Source: an uncultured Blautia sp. (GTDB lineage: Bacteria > Bacillota > Clostridia > Lachnospirales > Lachnospiraceae). From it: 5,230 nucleotides of DNA. A model generated the notes under the pieces. The model did no database searches. It was not told the origin of the DNA and was given only the letters and a program-made list of their open reading frames with translations. Shown here piece after piece: positions 1 to 5,230 of the stretch; the first letter of the stretch is position 1, and each line of letters opens with the position of its first letter. A program made the position numbers and the translations under genes. The stretch covers positions 1-5,230 of the forward strand of contig URWL01000171.1 of the NCBI GenBank assembly GCA_900551465.1. Reading direction: 5' to 3'.

Positions 1-1662
1 ATTTAAAAACAGAAGAGAGAAAACAGCTGCCGCTATTGGTTTAAATGTACTGGCTATGGCGGTGCTTGTTCTGATTATGCGTCCGTCCTTTGAGACAAAT
101 GATGATATTGTCTTTGCAGAATTTGGAAGTGGACTGAGAGGTGTGAAAACTCCTCACCTTATCTTCCAGAATTATTTTCTTGGAATCATCTATCGGATTT
201 TATATGAGATTACAGGAAGACTGCCATGGTATACGATAGTTCAGTATGCTGTATTGCTGGCGGCTTTCAGTGCAGTGACTTATGTGCTTATAAACAGGCT
301 GGAAGGATATTCCGGCCTGTATCTGTCTGTAGTTCTGCTCTGTGTATTTGGATATGAGAGTTATATTCATATCCAGTTTACCAAGACTGCCGGAATTGCA
401 GCAGCGGCAGCGGTCTTTCTTTTATTTCATGTGGTCACTTCTGAGAAATTCTGTATTTGGGAATTTCTTGTGGGGATCCTGCTGGGGATTTTTGGTTTTA
501 TGTATCGGGAAGACCAGTTTTTTGCAAGTTCGGCGCTGATGGCAGGAATTGGTGTTTATTTTCTTCTGACATTGAAAGCACACTTTCCTGAAAAATCCGG
601 AAGAAGATTAGGAATATGTGTGGGAGCTTTCGGGTGTCTGCTTCTGGCGGTTTTTGCAGCAGACAGAGCAGATGCCTTTATGTACAGGAGCCCTCAGTGG
701 CAGGAGTATCAGGAGTTTAACCGTATGAGATCCAGGCTTCTGGATTACGGATTTCCGGACTATGATACAAACAGGGCGCTTTATAAAGAACTGGGGATCA
801 GTGAAGAAGCGCTGCAGCTGTATAAAACATGGAACTTTAATGACCCGGAAAAATTTACTGCAGAAGTTATGGAAAAGCTGGTAAAGCAGAAACCGGAAAG
901 AAATGTTTCCGGGTCTCAGATACTTCGTTTTATAAAAAGATTTCCGGGAGATGCAGGAAAGCTGACAGCCGCTTATGTGGCATTGCTGATCTTTGGATTG
1001 TGGATGGTCTTAGGGAAAAAGAATGCGGCAGGCATTATTTCATTTCTTATAGAAATGCTGATTTTAAAGGGATTCTATTTTTACTTATATTTTCAGGGCA
1101 GATATATGGTGAACAGGGTAGATGTGGGGCTGTGGTTCAGCGTATGCCTAACCATGTTGTGGATCCTGGGGGAATCGCTGAGAGACAGGACCGAAATTTC
1201 CAAATATGGGGGGTGCTTTTGTGTATAATAGGAATCCTCGCCAGCCAGAGTTTCTGGCATAAGGATTACAGGACTGTTACTGCAGAGATCCCTAAAGCCC
1301 GGGTAAGTCAGAGAGCGGTCCTGGAAACCATCGGAACAGATAAAGATCATGTATATCTGGCGAAAAGCGGTACAGTGTCAGAAATTGTCTGTTATGGACC
1401 TTTTGACCGAATGCCGGAGAACCTTCTGGATAATCTTTACTGGTTCGGAGGTTGGGAGTGTCGTACTCCGGGAGTTATAAAAGAAATGAAAGAACACGGA
1501 ATCGTAAATCCGTACAAAGATATGATAGGAAATGAAAAGGTTTATCTGATCGATGACAACATAGATCTGACGGTTGAATATATCCGTCAGAATTATGATG
1601 AACATGCAGAAGCAGTATTTGTCAGGACTCTGGGAAATGTGGATCTGTATCAGATTAAATAA
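1..1662 (+). pseudogene. Frameshifted polytopic membrane protein, GT-C glycosyltransferase-like (5' end outside window)
   Basis: Seen: the frame is open from the left edge (first full codon at 2) to a TAA at 1226-1228. The ATG at 56 lies inside the first hydrophobic helix, so the true start is almost certainly upstream. About ten hydrophobic segments follow, with a TNDD motif (95-106) just after helix 1 and a soluble stretch at roughly 690-890 rich in charged and aromatic residues. From about 1213 the coding sense continues in the next frame: a further helix (GVLLCIIGILAS), then about 130 outward-facing residues ending at TAA 1660-1662. One extra G in the run at 1208-1213 would join both parts into one protein of at least 550 residues. 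Family knowledge: many Clostridia surface-glycan loci carry such uncharacterised proteins, and acidic residues after helix 1 are typical of lipid-linked-sugar GT-C enzymes. The enzymatic role is inference. Phase variation or a sequencing error could also explain the shift. Confidence 0.7.
1208..1213 (+). other. G6 homopolymer at the frameshift point
   Basis: Six consecutive G sit exactly where coding potential moves from the first frame to the next. As written, the frame reads SKYGGCFCV and stops. With seven G it would read SKYGGVLLCIIGILAS, a good membrane helix that matches the topology expected after the cytoplasmic ESLRDRTEISKY loop. The preceding codon is TAT, so this is not a canonical X_XXY_YYZ slippery heptamer for programmed -1 frameshifting. 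Confidence 0.7.
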
Positions 1663-1705
1663 TGTTACTGTTCACAGCAGCGATAGTTCTGTGTGAACAG
1701 TAACA
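1663..1705. terminator. 14-bp perfect stem-loop after the membrane protein gene; possible terminator or dispersed repeat
   Basis: The left arm TGTTACTGTTCACA (1663-1676) is perfectly complementary to the right arm (1692-1705), with a 15-base loop. It begins on the base after the stop codon at 1660-1662. No T-run follows on the + strand (CAAATAAATC), so it is not a standard intrinsic terminator in that direction. On the - strand the bases after the stem are T-rich (TTATTTAATC). An internal CACAG/CTGTG pairing offers an alternative register. It may end transcription, protect the 3' end of the mRNA, or be one copy of a dispersed palindromic repeat. Confidence 0.5.
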
Positions 1706-1725
1706 AATAAATCTCAATGATTTCA

Positions 1726-1754
1726 TTGCATTTCTCTGTAGGATGCGGTATGCT
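1726..1754 (+). promoter_or_regulatory. Weak candidate promoter for the symporter gene
   Basis: TTGCAT (1726-1731) and TATGCT (1749-1754) are separated by 17 bases, a permitted sigma-A spacing, but each box matches the consensus poorly. The -10 candidate is also the left arm of a 6-bp hairpin, TATGCT-AGAAA-AGCATA (1749-1765). It is the best candidate I could find between the stem-loop and the symporter start. Confidence 0.3.
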
Positions 1755-1772
1755 AGAAAAGCATATATTTTC

Positions 1773-1782
1773 AGGAGAGAGG
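1773..1782 (+). promoter_or_regulatory. Ribosome binding site fixing the symporter start
   Basis: AGGAGAGAGG is strongly purine-rich and matches the anti-Shine-Dalgarno; its GAGG core ends 7 bases before the ATG at 1790. This start also places the first-helix motif at the same residue numbers as in LeuT (Ala22, Asn27, Arg30), which supports it. The out-of-frame ATG at 1743 has no such signal. Confidence 0.8.
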
Positions 1783-1789
1783 AAAGACA

Positions 1790-3145
1790 ATGGAAAAAAA
1801 GAGAGGAAGTTTTACTGACAAGCTGGGATTTGTCCTGGCAGCTGCAGGCTCGGCAGTGGGTCTGGGTAACTTATGGAGGTTTCCGTATCTTGCGGCAAAA
1901 CACGGAGGCGGAATTTTCCTGCTGATCTACTTGATACTTGCGGTTACCTTTGGATTTGCCCTGATGGTCACAGAAATCGCACTTGGACGAAAGACAAGAC
2001 TAAGCGCAGTAGGCGCATATCCGGCGCTTGATAAAAGATTTAAGTTTTTGGGTTATCTGTCCAGTGTAATCCCGTTTCTGATCACACCTTATTACTGCGT
2101 GATCGGCGGATGGGTACTGAAATATCTGGTAGTGTTTCTTACCGGTCAGGTATCCAGTGCAGCTGCAGATGAATTTTTTACAGGCTACATTGCACAGCCG
2201 GCAGCTCCGGTTATTTTCTTTGTTATTTATGTAACAGTTGGAATGGTAGCAGTGCTTCTTGGAGTGGAAGGCGGCATTGAGAAGGCAAGTAAGTTCATGA
2301 TGCCGGTCCTTGTAGTGATGACTGTTTTTATTTCTGTATTCAGCCTGATGCAGCCGGGAGCAATGGAAGGTCTTCGTTATTACCTTCTTCCAGACTTTTC
2401 AAGATTCAGTGCAACTACTGTTATGGCAGCTATGGGACAGTTGTTTTATTCTATGTCTCTTGCCATGGGAATTATGATCACCTATGGTTCTTATATGAAA
2501 AAAGAGACAAATCTGGAGAAATCTGTCCGTCAGATTGAGATTTTTGATACAGGAATTGCTTTTATGGCAGGTCTTATGATCATTCCGGCTGTATTTGCTT
2601 TTTCCGGCGGAAGTGAAGAGGCTCTTGGAAAAGGTCCGAGTCTGATGTTTATTACATTGCCAAAAGTATTTGACAATATGAAATTCGGTACACTGGTAGG
2701 GGCAGTTTTCTTCCTGCTGGTATTGTTTGCGGCATTGACTTCTTCTATTTCACTGACAGAGACTCTGGTTTCTATCGTGGTAGATAAGTTTAAATTCAGC
2801 AGAAAAAAAGCCTGCGGAGTTGTCTATGCATGGCTTCTTGCACTGGGAATCCCGGTTTCTCTGGGATTTGGAATCTGGAGCTTTATCAAGCCTCTTGGAA
2901 TGAGCCTTCTGGATTTCTTTGACTTTACCAGCAACAGCGTGCTGATGCCGATCGCTGCTATCGGTACCTGTATCTTTGTAGGATTTGTGATCAAGCCAAA
3001 GACGCTTATTGAAGAGGTAGAGGTCAACGGCAAGTTTAAGATGAAAAAGTTTTACTCTATTATGATCAAATATATTGCTCCGGTATGTCTGGTGGCAATT
3101 CTGATCTTTGCCGTAATGGAGGCCCTGGGAATGATCACCGTATAG
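1790..3145 (+). CDS. Sodium-dependent amino-acid symporter, NSS/SNF family (11-helix MhsT/TnaT type)
   Basis: This inner-membrane Na+-coupled importer, 451 residues, has the usual length of the short bacterial branch of the family. Seen: the unwound helix 1 signature AAGSAVGLGNLWRFPY (18-33) with Ala22, Asn27 and gate Arg30; the helix 6 motif GQLFYSMSLAMGIMITYGSY (216-235); and the helix 8 sodium motif ALTSS with Ala314, Thr317 and Ser318 at the positions that form the Na2 site in LeuT. Asp253 in FDTGIAF appears to match the helix 7 Asp of MhsT that sits near Na1 and makes chloride unnecessary. The protein ends after a hydrophobic segment fitting helix 11, with no twelfth helix. Substrate is not readable from sequence; tryptophan, tyrosine or other hydrophobic amino acids are likely from characterised relatives. 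It appears to be a single-gene unit, with no convincing terminator before the downstream tRNA promoter. No inactivating change was seen. Confidence 0.93.
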   Translation: MEKKRGSFTDKLGFVLAAAGSAVGLGNLWRFPYLAAKHGGGIFLLIYLILAVTFGFALMVTEIALGRKTRLSAVGAYPALDKRFKFLGYLSSVIPFLITPYYCVIGGWVLKYLVVFLTGQVSSAAADEFFTGYIAQPAAPVIFFVIYVTVGMVAVLLGVEGGIEKASKFMMPVLVVMTVFISVFSLMQPGAMEGLRYYLLPDFSRFSATTVMAAMGQLFYSMSLAMGIMITYGSYMKKETNLEKSVRQIEIFDTGIAFMAGLMIIPAVFAFSGGSEEALGKGPSLMFITLPKVFDNMKFGTLVGAVFFLLVLFAALTSSISLTETLVSIVVDKFKFSRKKACGVVYAWLLALGIPVSLGFGIWSFIKPLGMSLLDFFDFTSNSVLMPIAAIGTCIFVGFVIKPKTLIEEVEVNGKFKMKKFYSIMIKYIAPVCLVAILIFAVMEALGMITV

Positions 3146-3158
3146 GGGATTAAAAGCC

Positions 3159-3208
3159 AAAAATAACGAAAAATAAAAAATTGAAATTTTTTGAAAAAAT
3201 TTTAAAAA
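3159..3208 (+). promoter_or_regulatory. A-tract-rich UP-element-like region upstream of the tRNA promoter
   Basis: A runs at 3159-3163, 3169-3173, 3175-3180, 3194-3199 and 3204-3208 and a T run at 3187-3192 lie immediately upstream of the -35 box at 3214. Several centres are about 10 bases apart. A/T tracts at this position often contact the RNA polymerase alpha subunit or bend DNA at stable-RNA promoters. The A/T-only palindrome at 3184-3202 is too weak to be a normal terminator for the symporter. Confidence 0.4.
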
Positions 3209-3213
3209 TCCTA

Positions 3214-3242
3214 TTGACTTTTACTGTAACATGAGTTATTAT
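3214..3242 (+). promoter_or_regulatory. Strong sigma-A promoter of the tRNA-Leu gene
   Basis: TTGACT (3214-3219) is five of six to the -35 consensus. A 17-base spacer leads to TATTAT (3237-3242), five of six to the -10 consensus. Initiation would fall near 3249-3250, about 33 bases before the mature tRNA. A perfect TATAAT at 3240-3245 overlaps, but its spacing of 20 is poor. Confidence 0.7.
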
Positions 3243-3249
3243 AATCAAG

Positions 3250-3269
3250 CAGTCGCGAGAGAGCGGCTG
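3250..3269 (+). other. Hairpin in the tRNA 5' leader
   Basis: CAGTCGC (3250-3256) pairs with GCGGCTG (3263-3269) through seven pairs, one of them G-T, around the loop GAGAGA. The predicted transcript start is at or just before its first base, so the primary tRNA transcript would begin with this hairpin. It ends 13 bases before the mature 5' end. Its role is unknown; it may affect RNase P or nuclease access to the leader. Confidence 0.5.
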
Positions 3270-3282
3270 GTCAATAGGAAAT

Positions 3283-3366
3283 GCAGGAGTGGCGGAATTG
3301 GCAGACGCGCAGGCTTCAGGTGCCTGTGGTCGCAAGATCGTGTGGGTTCAAGTCCCATCTCCTGCA
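3283..3366 (+). tRNA. tRNA-Leu, anticodon CAG
   Basis: The complete 84-base cloverleaf can be drawn by eye. The acceptor GCAGGAG (3283-3289) pairs with CTCCTGC (3359-3365), followed by discriminator A3366. The D stem is GCG/CGC (3292-3294, 3306-3308). The anticodon stem CAGGC/GCCTG (3310-3314, 3322-3326) encloses loop TTCAGGT with anticodon CAG at 3317-3319, reading CTG. The long variable arm with GGTC/GATC (3328-3331, 3336-3339) is the class II feature expected of leucine tRNAs. The T arm is GTGGG/CCCAT (3342-3346, 3354-3358) around TTCAAGT. CCA is not encoded (TTA follows), so the end must be added by nucleotidyltransferase. The gene stands alone between its own promoter and terminator. Confidence 0.97.
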
Positions 3367-3378
3367 TTATTTTTTTAT

Positions 3379-3417
3379 ATCGGGAAGCCCTAATTCAGCT
3401 GGGTTTCCCGATTTTTT
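3379..3417 (+). terminator. Intrinsic terminator of the tRNA-Leu unit
   Basis: ATCGGGAAGCCC (3379-3390) pairs with GGGTTTCCCGAT (3401-3412) over 12 pairs with one G-T, around a 10-base loop. A run of six T (3412-3417) follows. This is a classic Rho-independent terminator and separates the tRNA from carAB. Confidence 0.92.
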
Positions 3418-3491
3418 ACTATTCTTATTTTCTGAAAATTTCACAAGAATTATTTTAAGCAAAACATAATTTTTTTTAGTGTCAGTTTGTG

Positions 3492-3520
3492 TTGAAAAAC
3501 AAAATCTCTTGTGATACAAT
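3492..3520 (+). promoter_or_regulatory. Sigma-A promoter of carAB with extended -10
   Basis: TTGAAA (3492-3497) is separated by 17 bases from TACAAT (3515-3520). The -10 is preceded by TGA (3512-3514), a TGn extended -10 element, and T8 (3470-3477) lies upstream. The start would be near 3527, leaving a leader of about 33 bases. That is too short for a PyrR-type or other terminator/antiterminator attenuator. Confidence 0.75.
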
Positions 3521-3547
3521 CTTGAAGATTTAGGATAAAACAAGAGA
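3505..3547. repeat. Inverted repeats around the carAB promoter, candidate operator
   Basis: TCTCTTGT (3505-3512), in the promoter spacer, is perfectly inverted as ACAAGAGA (3540-3547), just before the ribosome binding site. Between them AATCTT-G-AAGATT (3518-3530) is a perfect 13-base palindrome covering the end of the -10 box and the start site. The outer left arm lies before the transcript start, so it would act as DNA, not as an RNA hairpin. No known regulator motif was recognised. Confidence 0.35.
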
Positions 3548-3559
3548 AAGGGAGATTGT

Positions 3560-4636
3560 ATGAAAGCATTTCTGATATTAGAAGATGGCCATGTATTTAC
3601 AGGAACAAGTATTGGCTCTACAAGGGAAGTTATCAGTGAGATCGTTTTTAACACTTCCATGGCAGGTTACCTGGAAGTCATGTCAGACCCAACTTATCTG
3701 GGACAGGCAGTTTGTATGACATATCCGTTAATTGGAAATTACGGAATCTGTTATGAAGACCAGGAATCCAGAAGCACATGGGTCGACGGAGTGATCGTCC
3801 GTGAATTATCTCGTATCCCAAGCAACTTCAGATGCGTGGACACAATCCAGCATTTCTTAACAAAACATGATATTCCAGGTATTGCCGGAATTGATACCAG
3901 AGCCCTGACTAGAATTTTACGTGAAAAAGGTACCATGAACGGTATGATTACTGTTGAGGAAAATTATGATCTGAACACAATCATCCCACGTTTAAAAGCA
4001 TATAAAAAAGAAAATGCTGTAGAAACAGTCAGCCGCCGCGAAAAGAAGCTTGTAAAAGGCAATGGAGCAAAGGTTGCACTGATGGACTTTGGTGTAAGAA
4101 AAAGTCTTGTGGAAGCTCTTACAGAGAGAGGTTGCCAGGTAACAGTATATCCGGCACAGACTTCCGTAGAAACAATTCTGAAAGATGCTCCGGACGGAGT
4201 CCTTCTCAGCAATGGTCCTGGGGATCCGAAAGCAAATCCTTCTATTATAGAAGAAATAAAGAAACTTTATGAATCTGAAATTCCTGTTATGGGAATTGGT
4301 CTTGGACATCAGCTTATGGCTCTTGCAGCAGGCGGAGACACCCGTAAGATGAAATGCGGACACAGAGGCAGCAATTATCCGGTAAAAGGACTGGAGACAG
4401 GAATGACCTATATTTCTTCTCAGAGTCATGGATATGAAGTCGATGCAGCTGCACTGGAAGAGAAGAATATCGCAAAAGCTTCTTTTGTAAATGTAAACGA
4501 TGGCACAAATGAAGGTCTGGACTATATCGGAAAGAAAATCTTTACTGTTCAGTTCCAGCCGGCAGCCAGCGAAGGTGTACAGTATACAAGTTTCTTATAT
4601 AATAAATTTGTGGAAATGATGGGAGGGAATAAATAA
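3560..4636 (+). CDS. carA: Carbamoyl-phosphate synthase small subunit with catalytically degenerate glutaminase domain
   Basis: CarA normally hydrolyses glutamine and channels ammonia to CarB for carbamoyl phosphate, a precursor of pyrimidines and arginine. Seen: 358 residues, near usual length, preceded by GGGAG at 3550-3554. The N-terminal domain (about 1-150) has FNTSMAGY (30-37), TYPLIGNYG and IDTRALTR. The class I amidotransferase domain (from about 170) has LLSNGPGDP and GLGHQ. The nucleophile position in the GICLGHQ motif is Gly247 (codon GGT, 4298-4300). The HPE motif is QPA, so the catalytic His and Glu are Gln333 and Ala335. The glutamine-contacting Asn is Ser289 (QSH, not QNH). The frame is intact and the gene is coupled to carB. 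Known: E. coli Cys269 mutants and mammalian CPS I, which lack this Cys, use ammonia instead of glutamine. Inference: this subunit cannot hydrolyse glutamine and serves as a structural or allosteric partner of an ammonia-dependent synthase. Confidence 0.95.
   Translation: MKAFLILEDGHVFTGTSIGSTREVISEIVFNTSMAGYLEVMSDPTYLGQAVCMTYPLIGNYGICYEDQESRSTWVDGVIVRELSRIPSNFRCVDTIQHFLTKHDIPGIAGIDTRALTRILREKGTMNGMITVEENYDLNTIIPRLKAYKKENAVETVSRREKKLVKGNGAKVALMDFGVRKSLVEALTERGCQVTVYPAQTSVETILKDAPDGVLLSNGPGDPKANPSIIEEIKKLYESEIPVMGIGLGHQLMALAAGGDTRKMKCGHRGSNYPVKGLETGMTYISSQSHGYEVDAAALEEKNIAKASFVNVNDGTNEGLDYIGKKIFTVQFQPAASEGVQYTSFLYNKFVEMMGGNK
4621..4627 (+). promoter_or_regulatory. carB ribosome binding site inside the end of carA
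   Basis: GGGAGGG lies 8 bases before the carB ATG at 4636, within the last codons of carA. Stop and start share one base (TAATG), the usual arrangement for translational coupling of two subunits made in equal amounts. Confidence 0.75.
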
Positions 4637-5230
4637 TGCCAAAGATAAAAGACATTAAAAAAGTACTTGTTATTGGTTCCGGTCCGATCATTATTGGTCA
4701 GGCTGCAGAGTTTGACTATGCGGGAACACAGGCATGCCGTGCTCTCAAGGAAGAGGGAATCGAAGTTGTACTTCTGAACTCCAATCCAGCTACCATCATG
4801 ACTGATAAAGATATGGCTGACAGAGTATATATTGAGCCTCTGACAGTTGAAGTTGTGGAACAGCTGATCATTAAGGAAAAACCGGACAGCGTTCTTCCTA
4901 CACTTGGCGGACAGGCAGGTCTGAATCTTGCCATGGAGCTTGCCGAAAGTGGATTTTTGAAGGAACATAATGTTCGTCTGATCGGTACAACTCCGGATAC
5001 CATCAAAAGAGCTGAGGATCGCCAGGCATTTAAAGACACCATGGAAAAGATCAACGAGCCGATTGCGGCGTCTAAAGTGGTAACAACTGTTGAAGACGGC
5101 GTGGCGTTTACAAATACCATTGGCTATCCGGTTGTTCTCCGTCCGGCATATACACTTGGCGGAAGCGGCGGCGGTATTGCATACAGCGAGCCTGAACTGA
5201 GAGAAATTCTTGAAAATGGTCTTCGTCTTT
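4636..5230 (+). CDS. carB: Carbamoyl-phosphate synthase large subunit, N-terminal part (3' end outside window)
   Basis: CarB makes carbamoyl phosphate from bicarbonate, ammonia and two ATP. Only the first 198 of the usual roughly 1,070 residues are present, reaching into the first ATP-grasp (carboxyphosphate) unit; the frame is open at the right edge. Seen: [20 protein letters not shown] (14-33), [10 protein letters not shown] (48-57), LPTLGGQ (88-93 region), EDR with Arg129, [12 protein letters not shown] with Arg169, Gly175 and Gly176. These fall at the same residue numbers as the E. coli nucleotide-binding residues, which confirms the start and suggests an active first phosphorylation site. 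The gene overlaps carA by one base, so the two are cotranscribed and probably translationally coupled. Its intact appearance argues that the synthase still works although the partner CarA has lost its glutaminase triad. Whether the carbamate site and the regulatory C-terminal domain are intact cannot be seen here. Confidence 0.96.
   Translation, partial: MPKIKDIKKVLVIGSGPIIIGQAAEFDYAGTQACRALKEEGIEVVLLNSNPATIMTDKDMADRVYIEPLTVEVVEQLIIKEKPDSVLPTLGGQAGLNLAMELAESGFLKEHNVRLIGTTPDTIKRAEDRQAFKDTMEKINEPIAASKVVTTVEDGVAFTNTIGYPVVLRPAYTLGGSGGGIAYSEPELREILENGLRL

Noticed and set aside
1000..1200. Start of the second-frame reading at ATG 1000 as an independent gene
   Set aside because: Before about 1201 the other frame encodes clear membrane helices; only the part after the G-tract has real coding sense, so it is the tail of the same gene.
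1213..1662. Tail as a separately translated gene from GTG 1213 or TTG 1219
   Set aside because: No properly spaced ribosome binding site is present, and the start would fall inside a helix that continues the upstream protein.
3184..3202. A/T palindrome as terminator of the symporter gene
   Set aside because: The stem has no G-C pair and the T-run is part of the stem, so it would be too unstable.
3240..3245. Perfect TATAAT as the tRNA -10 box
   Set aside because: Spacing to TTGACT is 20 bases; the overlapping TATTAT at 3237 gives the optimal 17.
3231..3469. Two overlapping forward reading frames of 75 and 62 codons across the tRNA
   Set aside because: They are translations of the tRNA-Leu gene and its terminator, a well-known spurious call.
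3505..3547. RNA hairpin or riboswitch formed by the inverted repeats before carA
   Set aside because: The left arm lies upstream of the predicted transcript start, so it would not be in the RNA.
3560..4636. carA as a pseudogene because its active site is lost
   Set aside because: The frame, length, ribosome binding site, promoter and coupling to an apparently intact carB are all preserved, which indicates selection for a retained function.
4716..5120. Long reverse-strand reading frame opposite carB, and similar ones opposite carA and the symporter
   Set aside because: They are antisense shadows with no ribosome binding site or recognisable protein; the + strand is unambiguously coding.

Overview
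The window is a stretch of a low-to-moderate GC Firmicutes chromosome. Protein resemblance, A/T-rich intergenic DNA, strong purine-rich Shine-Dalgarno sites and sigma-A type promoters together suggest a Clostridia member, most likely a gut Lachnospiraceae. That placement is an inference from reading; no search was run. All genes lie on the + strand.

Layout. (1) Positions 1-1662 hold a large polytopic membrane protein gene, already open at the left edge. It is interrupted by a one-base frameshift at a run of six G (1208-1213). The remainder, one membrane helix and an outside domain of about 130 residues, continues in the neighbouring frame. (2) A perfect 14-bp stem-loop at 1663-1705 follows directly. 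(3) Positions 1790-3145 encode an intact Na+-coupled amino-acid symporter of the NSS/SNF (LeuT/MhsT) family. (4) An A-tract-rich spacer leads to a strong promoter, a leader hairpin, a tRNA-Leu(CAG) gene (3283-3366) and a textbook intrinsic terminator (3379-3417), so the tRNA is its own transcription unit. (5) A second strong promoter (3492-3520) drives carA (3560-4636) and carB (from 4636, running off the right edge). These are the two subunits of carbamoyl-phosphate synthase and overlap by one base.

The most interesting feature is CarA. The fold and most family motifs are intact, but every residue of the class I glutamine amidotransferase catalytic triad is replaced: the Cys nucleophile is Gly247, the His is Gln333 and the Glu is Ala335. 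A glutamine-binding Asn is also Ser289. The visible part of CarB keeps its ATP-grasp residues. The likely reading is a carbamoyl-phosphate synthase that has lost glutamine hydrolysis and uses free ammonia, analogous in principle to mitochondrial CPS I, with CarA kept as a structural or allosteric partner. No intergenic stretch exceeds 300 bases; the three gaps (1663-1789, 3146-3282, 3367-3559) are described below.
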